DNA from: Lamellibrachia satsuma
Taxonomy: Eukaryota; Annelida; Polychaeta; Sabellida; Siboglinidae
NCBI GenBank assembly: GCA_033239005.1
Contig: BSQZ01000002.1
Location: forward strand, 2,721,001 to 2,785,000
Length of the DNA: 64,000 bases
Direction: 5' to 3'
Positions 19,021 to 30,408 of the stretch are shown piece by piece. Made by a program: the position numbers and the translations under genes. Below the pieces are notes generated by a model. That model was not told the DNA's origin, searched no databases, and was given only the letters and a program-made list of their open reading frames with translations. How positions within the stretch are numbered: the first letter of the stretch is position 1; each line of letters begins with the position of its first letter.

Positions 19021-21055
19021 GATAAAACGGTCTAGTACCCCTAGCCCCAGTCCCACTAGCCCCCCGGGGGCTACTGGCACTAACAGGGGACTAGTGGCAC
19101 TACTTACCATTTTGCCAAAGCCACCTGGCTGTTCCATTCAGTGTTCTATCCCATCTTAACTTTAGGGCTGAACAAATGTAGGTACCTGATTTTAAATAAG
19201 AAAATAGTCATATATCTAGTGCATAGTCAAGGAATGTCGGACTTTTTTATTGGAGGGAAACTGTAAAAACCCTCTTTTATTATAGATACAGGTAACCAAC
19301 CATTAAGAGAAATAGACAGTAAATGGAAATGTAACATAAAAATAATGCTGTGTTCATAGCAGTAATCAAAACATTGTTGTGAGAAAACATTACAATGTCA
19401 TATCAAAGTTGATAATAAGTTGTTTGCACATATAATACCATATCCATATGCAAGCATGACTAGTCAATGAAATTAAGTGAAATTGTCCATCATGTGTCCA
19501 ATGGCACTGAGATACGACTCAATTCCCCGGTCACATAACATGTATTCCAGTCCAAGTTGGTCCAAACGAGCATCAAGGTTGATGTACTTCTTCCTGCGCT
19601 TGGGAGCTGGCTGACCCGACTGTATCTGGAGGATGGAGACGAGTGATGCGGCTTCCTCTTGGCTGAACAGCTCGACCACCTCAAAGATATTGGGGTGTAT
19701 CTTGCCTGCCTTCCACATGAGTCATGTATGATACCCTTCAACGTGATTGTTGGTGCGAGGGCCATCATATTTAAAAAAAATTCCACATTTCGACACCAAA
19801 CTGAGGAAACGAATGTAGGTGTTCCCGTCTTTGTTGGGGAGCAGACCAAACACAAGTGGCAGCATCACCCCAAGAACGAATGCATGCAATGTGACTATTT
19901 GATAAAGCAGCCTTGGTGCTGTTGCAAACGTCCCATCCATGTGATGGGTATCGGCATTCGCTAGCGCATGCAGAGCAGAGTTGGATGCAAACGCTATTAT
20001 TTTGTCGGCTCCATCGCCATCTTCGCCAAGCAGGAACCGATCTCCTTGAACCGTAGTTGTCCACTGGCCGGTCAATGTCACCTCTTGTGGAATGCATTAG
20101 GGGGAAGCGTTTCCTCCGTTCACGGTACAGTGATGACTTGACACGCTGGTATTGGGGCAGAGCAGATGCTGTTTCACCTGGTGAAGCCATCGCAGTCGAA
20201 CTTTGTTGAAACAGTTTCACCTTTTTCTGATCGTAAATCGCCTGCATTGAAGTCGTTTCATCCCTGGCTCGCTTCCTCATGTTCCCTCTCAATTGTCGCG
20301 CTTGTACGTCACCTGGGTTGGGTTGGTGATTGTGGCTATATTCAGCTTTCACCACAGTTCCATCATCGCTGACCACCACAAATGCCTTACACTTCACACT
20401 GTTTCTCTTGCTACATGTGAACTTCATGCCATTTGTCAACGCTTTCAATTTGGATTTGTGATAGGTATAACTGTTCAAAACAGCAACAGGAAGTCCCCTA
20501 GCACGTTCGATGAACTCAACACTTGCAGCCATGTTTCACGTGTCATTCCTAACTCAAATATAAAATTCAACATGAAACTCAACAGAGCAGCTCAACATAT
20601 CCTTTCCTTATTGGCTAGAAATGTGTGAACTGACAGGCACAGAACACCATAAATCCACAATCAATAGTTTATTCAGTTAAAAGTTAGGGCAATTGACTTT
20701 CAATAGCTTTTACCTGGATCAGGGCAATTAGCTTTTATGTGTGAGTTAAATTGGGTTTTGCTCACCTCTAACAAGCTTTATGTAGAGGATTTACTTTAAC
20801 TCTTAGGACAGTGAGCTTTTCATACCACACAATTGATGTGTGAAAGTTACATGGAGCTTCAAATGGTCGACCCTTCAAATGATTAACTCTTCCTACAATT
20901 AGAAATATCTAGAAAGAGGGTGTGTGTTAAATCAACAGCATACTGACTGGAGGGCTAGTGGCACTCAATTCTCACACTTCGGGGGCTACTGGCACTCAAT
21001 TCTCACACCTTGGGGGCTACTGGGATGGGGGCTACTGGGATGCTACCGATAAAAC
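19021..21055 (-). mobile_element. MULE-type DNA transposon with TIRs and 8-bp target duplication
   Basis: The element runs from 19029 to 21047 (2019 bp). Directly outside both ends is GATAAAAC, at 19021-19028 and 21048-21055: a perfect 8-bp direct repeat, within the 8-10 bp usual for Mutator-like elements. The left end begins GGTCTAGTACCCCTAGCCCC and continues to about 19065. The right end, reverse-complemented, begins GGTAGCATCCCAGTAGCCCC, giving imperfect terminal inverted repeats of about 36 bp. A broken transposase lies inside on the minus strand. This defines the insertion precisely. Confidence 0.9.
19473..20532 (-). pseudogene. FLYWCH/MULE transposase, frameshifted and internally deleted
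   Basis: Reading from 20532: an N-terminal FLYWCH-like zinc domain (KLKALTNGMKFTCSKRNSVK, DDGTVVKAEYSHNH). After a frame change near 20085 comes the MULE transposase block with the first catalytic Asp in MDGTFATAP, then YQIVTLHAF and GLLPNKDGNTY. The region that should carry the other catalytic acids, roughly 100 residues, is missing: FLSLVSK runs almost directly into GPRTNNHVEGYH. The C-terminal part follows in another frame (HPNIFEVVELF, KYINLDARLDQL, YLSAIGHMM). MULE transposases cut and paste DNA; this copy cannot be active. Confidence 0.85.
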
Positions 21056-22149
21056 ATGTAAACAAACTTGCAAAGTGACCGCGTGACTAACCTGTCAAAC
21101 GATGTCCCAGCAGAAGAGACGAAGAAAGGCATCCATTACTCACATTACCTCAAAGCTGACAGTCTTACACTTGGAATGTTAATATGATTTACACTGTGCT
21201 TTCTGATTGTTTTTCATTATAAGTACTATCATAACTGTGGATACGACTTATGTATAGTGACTAATGACTAGTATTAGTAGTAATGTAAATATTTGTTTAT
21301 GCTAAATTTATCTATTTTAGATATGATGATGGCCTAGATGATGGGTGAAGCTGTATGCAACTCTAAAAATGATGTACAACTGATAGTTTGTATGCAATAT
21401 TGTGTCAGAATGGTTATTCACTCAACGATCCACACATATTGATATGTGATACTTGTAATGACATACATATTTATAGTAGTTGTTTCTTATTTGAACTACT
21501 AATACACCCAGATAATGCAATAAGTATGACAGTAAAAGCTTACATTTCGTCCTACATGATACAGCTGTGAAAAGGCAAAATTGGCAAAATCTGCATAATA
21601 GTTCGCAGTTAAAACCTTGTAAACAATATTTTCATATACATAATAATGCTAATGATCTATACATGTCAATCATGCTTAGAAATAGACACCAAGTTTTAAA
21701 ATGTCTCTGTAGGGTATATATTGTTTTTTTTTCTTTTTACCAATTGCCCCTGTATAAATGTTCAACATAAGTGAAAAATAGCACTGTTTACAGCTTTCTT
21801 GCAACCAAAATAATGGATGCACTGGTGTGAATGATCCCCACACATGTTGAGAACATTTAGTACTTCCACAATATGTCAAAAACATTACATTAACTTTAAT
21901 ATTAGTAATTTTTTAAGCCAGGTACACTTTTTTAATAAAAATAGAAAAAACGTGTTTTGGAAATGTTGACGGGGGTGTCTTTAAAGTGCTCTAACATGAA
22001 AACTAATTAACCTACAGCCATACAACTGATTCCACGATGCACCTTAATAATAGTCCTTTCCAACGATGTATAATACTTTGCAATAACTTAATTATCTCAA
22101 AATGGTCCAGCATAGCTATCTTTTATATAGCGTATATGTAGATGGCTAC
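21056..22149. other. no gene seen
   Basis: AT-rich sequence without supported genes or arrays. Confidence 0.5.
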
Positions 22150-23402
22150 ATAGTCGTTTAGTCCAATTTCTAGGGTTTGAATTAAGGGAAATGGTGATGG
22201 GCCTTTTGTTGGGATAGGAAGTTGTTCATTTGTGAAAACTGATATAAAGTTGTCATTCAGAGCATTTGCTTTGTCATAGTCGGTTGTTTTCAAGTTGTTA
22301 TTTACTTTTAGTGCCTGAATGCCAAGATTTTCTGTTTTGTTTTGTCTGATGAAGGACCAAAATTAAGAGGAGACCAAATAGAAGTGTTTAAAATAGTGAA
22401 CGAGGATGTTGATAGGAATATGTTCTTCAAACTTAAAGAAGGCAGTAGAACCAGAGGACACAAAGTAGCATTAGTTAAGGAACAGTGTAGGTTGGACATG
22501 AGAAACTACTCTTTCTCACAGAGGGTGATAAATGAATGGAACAAACTGCCAAATTGTTGTGTTAATACTAGTAGTGTGAATATGTTTAAAAATATAATTG
22601 ACAGATATCTGATAAGGGCGGGCTACACATAGATGAGAAAATTGTTGGACTCTCGATAAGCCAGTGGCTTCCTTGTCCACTTGCCATCCGGAACTTGTTG
22701 TTTGTGATGGTAATCTTGTTAAATTCTTGTTAAAATTGTTTTGGATTTGTCATCAAACTTTCTCCAATAATGTTGTTAATGTAACTGTTATAGATTTTGG
22801 TCACTGCTTTGATGGCTATTTTTCTTTTTTAAAGTTTTCCCAATGTTTTATTTTTATTTTCTTGACTTTAGCATGAGTTTTGTCCCTTTTTCTCTGTAGT
22901 CTGATAATGAGTCTTGTGATCCAGAGTAGGTGTTGTTTAGATTTTGTCATGTGGCTAGGGATGGATGCTCCTATCAGGTTAGTGTAGTTTTTATGAAAGA
23001 AGTTCCAATTTGAGTTCTTGTTCATCTGATTTTCGAAAAAGTACTGCTAAGCTAGCTGGGTGCAGTTTGATTTTAGGGATTCCCAGTTTGCAGATCTGTA
23101 GTTGTATACTTTGTGTGGTGGTTTGTTTTTTCTGTTAGGATTCATATTGATATCAAAGAGAATGGCTTCATGATCACTCATGCCTGCCACTGTGTTTATG
23201 GTGGAAATAAGGGATGGGTTTGATGTAAGTACTAGGTCTAATATATTTCCAGAATCTAGCTGGGTGGGTTCATTTACCATATTAACTAGTCCAAATTCCC
23301 CAACTATTTCAATTAGTTTGTTATGTTTTGAAGCTGTCTGTTGGTTTGTTGCATACAAATTCTCTCAGTTGATGGCAGGAAGGTTTAGATCTCCAGCTAG
23401 GA
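22150..23402 (-). mobile_element. second LINE family (LINE-B), endonuclease-to-linker fragment
   Basis: On the minus strand from 23402: AGDLNLPAIN with one stop, then QLDSGNILDLVLTSNPSLI and GMSDHEAI, the end of an APE-type endonuclease. Next come the linker motifs LLWITRLIIRLQRKRDK, WENFKKEK and YINNIIGESLMTNPKQF. The frame is then interrupted by a CR1 insertion (22365-22731) and resumes exactly as WSFIRQNKTENLG, LKVNNNLKTTDYDKANAL and FISVFTNEQ. It is distinct in sequence from CR1. It is cut off by CR1 sequence at 23405. Confidence 0.85.
22365..22731 (+). mobile_element. 5'-truncated CR1 inserted into LINE-B with TSD AAAATT
   Basis: 367 bases from [19 protein letters not shown] sequence through the ORF2 C-terminus, the 3' UTR and the TCTTGTTAAATTCTTGTT tail. 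AAAATT lies on both sides, at 22359-22364 and 22732-22737. Removing the insert and one AAAATT restores an uninterrupted LINE-B frame across NPKQF-WSF. This gives the order: LINE-B first, CR1 later. Confidence 0.93.
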
Positions 23403-23404
23403 TG

Positions 23405-24440
23405 ACATATATAACAAGATTTAACAAGATTGCCATCCCAAACAACAAGTTCCAGATGGCAAGTGGACATGGAAGCCATTGGCTTATCGAGATTCCAACA
23501 ATTTTATCATCTATGTGTAGCCTGCTCTTATCATATATCTGTCAATTCTGTTTTTAAACATATTCACACTACTAGCATTAACACAATCATTTGGCAGTTT
23601 GTTCCATTCATTTATCGCCCTCTGGTTCTACTGCCTTCTTTAAGTTTGAAGAACATATTCCTATCAACATCCTCATAACCGTTCACTATTTTAAACACTT
23701 CTATTTGGTCTCCTCTTAGTCTCCTGGTCTCTAGTGTGGTCAAACCACATTGTAATAAGCGACTTTCATAACTAAGGTCTCTCAATTCTGGAATCATTTT
23801 AGTTGCTCTTCTTTGTATTCTTTCTAGCTTGTCTATGTCCTTCTTATGATACGGCCTCCATGCTTGTATACAATTTCCAAATGTGGTCTAACTATTGCTT
23901 TTTATAGGGGTACAATTAGCTGTTTCTCCTTATATGTGATAGTTCTCATAATTAGCCCTAGAATTTGATTTCCTTTTGAAGCAGCAATCCCACATTGCTC
24001 TGAAACTTTCATGTCAGCACTAAATGTTACACCCAAGTCCTTTTCTTGTGTCGTTCTACCTAGTACAGCATCCCCCATTTTATATTCTTTGTCGATGTTT
24101 CCATGTCCTATATGTATGCATTTACACTTCCCAAAATTTAATAACATTTGCCATTTTTCTGACCATTTAACTAATTTATCTAGATAATCCTGTAAACTTT
24201 GTTTATCTGTATCATTAGTAACCTTTCTGAATACTTTTGTGTCATCTGCAAATTTGAGTACTTTGCTAGATATGTCTTCTTCCAAATCATTTATATATAT
24301 TAAAAACAGTATAGGGCCTAATACTGATCCCTGTGGTACCCCACTCAGAACAGATTTCCAGTTTGAAATCTCACCATCTACTATTACTCTCTGTCTTCTA
24401 TGTGTAAGTCACTTTTCTATCCAGTTGATTACATCATTGC
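23405..24440 (-). mobile_element. older CR1 copy, 3' half
   Basis: On the minus strand it covers the RT from GNDVINWIEK through [23 protein letters not shown] (catalytic), the C-terminal region and the 3' UTR. It ends at 23405 in the AATCTTGTTAAATCTTGTT tail. Several stops and frame changes are present. Its missing 5' half is at 27761-30065, on the other side of the younger CR1. Confidence 0.9.
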
Positions 24441-24786
24441 CATAGTTAGGAAATATAGGCAGTTGGTCAGAACACTAAAACAGACGCGGGTTGAGCAGGT
24501 AATACTGTCAGGGATTTTACCTGTAATGGGCAGGAGGGGTCACAAATATCGAAATTGTCGGGGGATGGCAATTAACATGTTAGTCCAGAAGTTATGTAGG
24601 GAAGAGGAAGTTGGATTTGTGGATTTATGGGGAAGTTTTGTTGGGAGGGCTGATATGTACATGAAGGATGGGCTTCATTTAAGTGGAAAGGGGGCGGCAG
24701 TATTCGCGGACAAACTTTCAGCAGCAGTAGATAGTGACTTGGGTACAATGACAAATATTTTTGGAAGTAAACATTCTTTAAACTAG
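24441..24786 (+). CDS. CR1 ORF1 C-terminal part, esterase-like domain
   Basis: The frame reads IVRKYRQLVRTLKQTRV, ILSGILPVMG, EVGFVDLWGSFVGR and DGLHLSGKGA before TAG at 24784. CR1 and L2 ORF1 proteins often carry an SGNH/GDSL-type esterase domain; DGLH fits the block with the catalytic Asp/His. The N-terminal part with the nucleophile is missing through 5' truncation. ORF2 starts three bases downstream in another frame. Confidence 0.8.
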
Positions 24787-24788
24787 AA

Positions 24789-27661
24789 GTGCAGGGGGGT
24801 TACCTAGAGGTGTCTCAAGCAGAACAAGAGGCCACTAGCACAGATAAACCAATATCAAATCATCCGAAAAACATCTCTGAAAAAGGTTATAGATGCGTAT
24901 GTTTAAATGCAAGGAGCATAGTAAATAAGAAAAACGAATTAAACATTATGGTAGACGATATTGACCCTCACATAATTGGTATAACTGAATCATGGGCCAA
25001 CATAGATATAACAGATGCTGAATTAGGACTGACAGGATATGTAATGTTTAGGAAAGATCGAATAGGAAGAAGGGGCGGGGGAGTTATTTTATATGTTAAA
25101 GAATCTATTCAGGCTTATGAAATAAAACTAGAAAGGGAAGCAGATTGCGATGAAGCTGTTTGGTGCAAAATTGTTTCAGGTAATTCAAAATTAACTATTG
25201 GATTAGTTTACCGAAGTCCAAACATAAACGAAGAGGACAACACAAAAATAAAAAACGCTATAAAGGAAGTTAGTAAAGGGAATGTATCATAATGGGAGAT
25301 TTTAACCATGGACACATACAATGGAATTCTCTAGAGAGCACAGGGATTGAGGACCAACAATTTCTATTTTTAATCCAGGATAGCTTTCTTACTCAGCACG
25401 TACTAGAACCAACCAGGGGAGAAAATGTATTAGATATAGTTTTGTCATCACAAAAAGAATTAGTGGACAATGTAAAAATATTTGAACCATTGGGTAATAG
25501 TGACCATAATCAAATACATTTTGACATCAATGTAAAATCAGAAAGTAAAAATAAGAAAACGTACAAGAGAAACTTCCACAAAGGTAACTACAAAGATATG
25601 AGAAAATACTTAGCAAAGCTAGATTGGAATAACATGCTGATGAATAAGACCGCAATTGAATGTTGGAATATTCTAAAATATGAAATTGAGAGTATCATCG
25701 ATAAATTTGTTCCCTTCCAAAAACAAGGAAAACGGTGTAGAAAGAAACACTTGTCAAAAGAGGCTATTAGAAAAATAATGCTAAAACAAACTATGTGGAG
25801 GGTTTATAGGTGTACCAGAAAGGACGAAGACTATGCAAAATACAAAGAGGCACTTAATGCAGCTACAACTGAAATCAGACAATCTAAAAGAAGCTATGAG
25901 CAAAAACTAGCATGTAACATAAAAAATGACAGCAAGAGTTTTTATGCATATGTCAGGAGTAAACAAAACGTACAAGACAAGGTTGGACCTCTAGAAGACA
26001 GTGCTGGAAATATAATATCACAGGGGTATTTAATGGCGGAAGACCTAAATGGTTACTTCAGTTCAGTGTTTACCAAAGAAGATATTAGTTCATTACCAGT
26101 TGCTGATGCTAAATTTCAGGGGGCTAAATCTGACTATTTAGGTCCGTTAGTTGTAACTCCAGAATTGGTAGCTAAGAAAATAAAGGCAATGAAAGATAAC
26201 AAATCACCGGGAGTGGATGGGATTCCTCCAAAATTACTAATGGAAACAGTAGAACAAATCAGTATACCACTTGCAAGAGTATTCAACTTGTCATTAAAAG
26301 AGGGAGTTGTTCCGTTTGAATGGAAAGAAGCAAACATCATACCATTATTTAAAAAGGGTTCGAGAAATAAGTCAGAGAATTACAGACCAGTGAGTTTAAC
26401 GTCAGTGATTTGTAAATTATTAGAAAGGTTAATTAAAGACCATATGGTGGAATTCCTCGTTAAGCATAAATTATTAAATTCATCTCAACATGGATTCCTT
26501 AAAGCGAGGTCATGCTTAACAAATATATTATGTATTTTGGAAGAAATCACTAAGTGGATAGACGTGGGATCGCCAGTAGATATTATCTACTTAGATTTTC
26601 AGAAAGCTTTTGACAAAGTGCCACATCAAAGATTACTACTTAAATTAAAAGCCCATGGTATCGGGGACAGCATAACTGACTGGATAGAACAATGGCTGAC
26701 TGACAGAAGACAACGAGTTGTAGTAGATGGAGAAGTTTCAAATTGGAAATCGGTTTTGAGTGGGGTACCTCAAGGATCAGTATTAGGACCTATATTATTC
26801 TTAATTTATATCAATGACTTGGACGACAGTATAACAAGTAACGTACTGAAATTTGCGGATGACACAAAACTGTTTAGAAAGGTTAATACTGATGGTGATA
26901 AACAACATTTACAAAACGATCTAGACAGATTAGTGAAATGGTCTGAGAAATGGCAGATGTTGTTCAATTTTGGGAAATGTAAATGCCTACATACAGGACA
27001 TAGGAACTTGAATGTAAACTATAAAATGGGAGATACTGTTCTGGGTACTACTGTAAAAGAAAAGGACTTAGGAGTTACAATAAGCGCTGATATGAAAGTT
27101 TCAGAGCAGTGTGGTATTGCAGCTTCAAAGGGTAATCAAATTCTTGGATTGATTAGAAGAAACATAACATACAAGGGAAAAAAGTTAATTATACCTCTTT
27201 ATAAAGCAATAGTTAGACCTCATTTAGAATACTGTATACAAGCATGGAGACCATATCGTAAGAAAGATATAGATACGCTTGAACGCATACAAAGGAGAGC
27301 AACTAAAATGATTCCAGAACTGAGAGACCTTAGTTATGAAGAACGCCTGAAAGAATGTGGTTTAACAACTCTAGAGACAAGGAGGTTAAGAGGAGATCAG
27401 ATTGAAGTTTTTAAGATATTGAATGGGTATGAAAATATTGATAGAAATATGTTTTTCTCACTCAAGAAGGATAGCAGAACTAGAGGACATGAGGTAAAAT
27501 TAGTAAAGGATCAATGTAGATTGGACATCAGGAAGCACTCGTTCTCACAGAGGACAATAAATGAATGGAACAAATTGTCTACAGATTGTGTAACTGCTAG
27601 CAGCGTGAATATGTTTAAAAACAAGGTTGACACATATCTCAGGAGGGCGGGTTATAAGTAG
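24789..27661 (+). pseudogene. CR1 ORF2: APE endonuclease + reverse transcriptase, one frameshift
   Basis: Codons from 24789 give the endonuclease N-terminal part: VCLNARSIVNKK, IGITESWAN (catalytic Glu) and GLVYRSP. Near 25285 one base change moves the frame, and from 25292 it continues as MGDFNHGHIQW, then GNSDHNQIHFD, completing the APE catalytic set. RT follows: [24 protein letters not shown] (first catalytic Asp), [10 protein letters not shown] and LKFADDTKLF (catalytic DD, about 26860). The C-terminal region ends at TAG 27659. ORF2 proteins nick DNA and prime reverse transcription at the nick. Apart from the frameshift the protein, about 955 residues, looks intact. Confidence 0.92.
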
Positions 27662-27707
27662 ATGAACATTGTTGGACTCTCGATAAGCCAATGGCTTCCT
27701 TGTCCAC

Positions 27708-27760
27708 TTGCCATCTGGGCCTTTGGCTTGGATGGCAAATCTTGTTAAATCTTGTTAAAT
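27708..27760 (+). promoter_or_regulatory. CR1 3'-terminal stem-loop and decamer tail
   Basis: TTGCCATC (27708-27715) and GATGGCAA (27731-27738) can pair around a 15-base loop, directly before the AAATCTTGTT repeats. The same pair is at 10128-10135/10153-10160 and, on the minus strand, at 23430-23437/23455-23462. It is partly kept at 22680-22710 and 55130-55165. In related LINEs a 3' hairpin is the recognition site for the element's RT; that role here is inferred. Confidence 0.75.
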
Positions 27761-30065
27761 CATGGGCTTTTAGTTTAAGTAACAATCTTTGATGTGGCAC
27801 TTTATTGAAAGCTTTCTGAAAATCTAAGTAGACAACATCCACTGGTGACCCATCATCTACCCACTTTGTAATTTCTTCCAAAAAATATGAGTTTGGTTAG
27901 ACATGACCTTGCTTTTAGGAACCCATCTTGAGATGTATTTATTAATTTATGTTTTACAAGGAATACCACCATGTGGTCTCTAATTAATGTTTCAAGTAAT
28001 TTACATACAACTGATGTTAAACTCACTGGTCTGTAATTTTCTGGTTTGTTCCTCGATCCTTTCTTAAATAGCGTTGTAATGTTTGCTTCTTTCCATTCTG
28101 AAGGAATTATTCCTTCTTCTAGTGACAAGTTAAACACTTTTGCTAATGGTGTACTAATTTGCTCAACAATTTCCTTAAGCAGTTTTGGGTGATTTATTAT
28201 CTTTCATCTTCTTAATTTTCTTTGCTATCATTTCAGGAGTTACAAATAACTGCCCCAAATGTTCTGATTTATTGCCCTCAGATATAGTAAATGGAACTGG
28301 AAGTGAGCTGATATTTTCTGTGGTAAAAGCTGAGCTGAAATACTCATTCAGGACCTCTGCCATTTGAAACCCATCTGAAATTATGTTTTCACTGTTGTTT
28401 TCCAGTGGTCTGACCTTATCTCGAACTTTCTGTTTACTCCTTACATAAGCATAGAAACTCTTGCTGTCATTTTTTATATTACCTGCCAATTTTTGTTCAA
28501 AGGTTCTTTTAGATTTTCTAATTTAAGTTGTAGCTAGGTTAAGTGCCTCTTTGTAGTTTGTGTAGTCTTCTACATTTCCGGTGTGTTTATAGACCCTCCA
28601 CAGCATATGTTTGTGAGCAATTTTTTAATAGCCTCTTTTGACAGGTGTTTCTTCCTGGACCCTTTCCCTTGTTTTCTTAATGGAACACATTTCTAAATAA
28701 TGTCCTCAATTTTATATTTCAAACAAGTCCAGCATTCTGTTGCTGTCTTGTTCTTCAGCAAATTATTCCATTCTATATTTGCTAGATATGTTCTCATCTC
28801 TTTATATTTGCCTTTGTTGAAGTTCCTTCTCCATTGTTTTTTATACGTATTCCCTGTTTTTACTTTTGTATTAAAATGGATTTGGTTATGGTCACTTTAA
28901 CCTAAAGGTTCGTGTACTTTAATATTGTCAACTAATTCATTTTGAGAAGACAAAATTAAATCTAACACATTCCCACTCTGGTTGGTTCCAAGACATATAG
29001 AGTAAGGAAACAATCCTATGTTAGAAGAAGAAACTGATGTTCGTCACCTCCAGCACTCTCTAATGATTTCTATTTTATTTGGCCATCGTTAAAATCACCC
29101 ATTATAACACATTCCTCTTTGCTCACCTCCCTTATCGCCTTTTGTAATTTTACATCTTCCTCTTGTCCTATGTTGGGACTACGATAAACTACTCCTATTG
29201 TTAATGTTGAGTTCCTGGTAACTGGTGCTTCCTCACAATCTGCTTAACTTTTCAGTGTTATTTCATATGCTTGGATAGATTCATATAACATATAAAATTA
29301 CTCCACCTCCCCTTCTTTCTCGTCTGTCCTTCCTAAACATTGCATAGCCTGTCAGTGCTAACTCAGCATCTACTATATCTTTATTTGCCCATGATTCTGT
29401 GGTGCCTATTACATGAGGATCAATATCTGCTACCATAATGTCTAACTCACTTTGTTTTATTTACTATGCTCCTGGCATTTAAGCATATACATTTAAGTTC
29501 ATTGTCTGAAATTATAGGTGAACATTTCTTTGAATGTGTATTTGTAGTAGTACTTCTTTGAGTTTTCTCTGTCAGTTCCCCCTGCGCATCTAATTTAAAT
29601 AATATATGCCATCGTCGACAACTCTGACAAACTCACACCCAAGAACTGCAGCACCCTTCCCTGTCAGATGAAGTCCATCTCTCATGAAAAAGTCATCTCT
29701 TCCCACAAAGTTTAACCACATGTCTACGAAGCCTACTCCCTCCTCCATACATACCTTCTGTACCTGTGTGTTGATCGCCATCCTCCTACAGTTCCTATAT
29801 TCCTCTCCCCTGCATCCCATTATTGGTAATATCCCCGACAATACAATCTGTCCAACTCGTGCCTCTTTAAGTGTCTTGATCAACCTCCTGTACTTACCAA
29901 CGATGGCTGACATTCCCTCCTTCTCGGCATTGTTCGTTCCCACATGCACGAGAACAGCACCTCCCGTGCCACCACCCATGACTTGTCCTGCCTTCTCTGC
30001 TATATCCTCTATTTTTGCCCCTGGTAGGCATACTGTTATGTCATCTCCTCTGTTGGAGCCACACT
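27761..30065 (-). mobile_element. older CR1 copy, 5' half
   Basis: On the minus strand from 30065: ORF1 esterase region (VCLPGAKIEDIAEKAGQVMG, VLVHVGTNNAEKEG, DGLHLTGKGA, ending about 29590). Then come endonuclease remnants with many stops (29530-28900), the linker (SFYAYVRSKQKV, LNEYFSSAF) and the RT up to [14 protein letters not shown]. It breaks at 27761, where the younger CR1 starts. It continues at 24440 with GNDVINW, so the two halves together form one 3.3 kb element. Confidence 0.9.
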
Positions 30066-30408
30066 CTGTAAATAATAATAGGCAATATTGTATGGCTCAA
30101 AACATTGATTTGGTCATGGGAAATATCCCTAATGCCTGTTAGAGTTGAAATATAAAAAATTGTAAAAACTTACATTTTTTCGTGAGTTATGTAGAATGAA
30201 CCGTCTCAAATCATCATCTCAATCACTGTTGTGTTTCGATGTCAGTTAGCTGTCATAGCTGATGTTGAATCATGTCTTGGTATCAATTTGTTCACATGAA
30301 TTTCAGCAGGTGACGCCATGTGTGGTGGTCTAAGTCTGTCTGATTGTGATCGCAGGGTTGCCAGTAATCAGGTAGTAGACGCTCCATGAAATGCAGAATG
30401 ATGCAGTG
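30066..30408. other. no gene seen
   Basis: AT-rich sequence between the CR1 nest and the decayed copy B. No supported features. Confidence 0.5.

Larger units (their letters stand above)
24441..27760 (+). mobile_element. nearly intact CR1 LINE, 3.3 kb
   Basis: Contains the C-terminal part of ORF1, a complete ORF2 with a single frameshift, the 3' UTR and a decamer tail (AAATCTTGTT repeated). The 5' end is truncated within ORF1 at about 24441, and the junction base run GCCATA could belong to either element. It is inserted into the older CR1 of opposite orientation. It is the least damaged LINE in the window and probably the youngest; no divergence was calculated. Confidence 0.92.
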
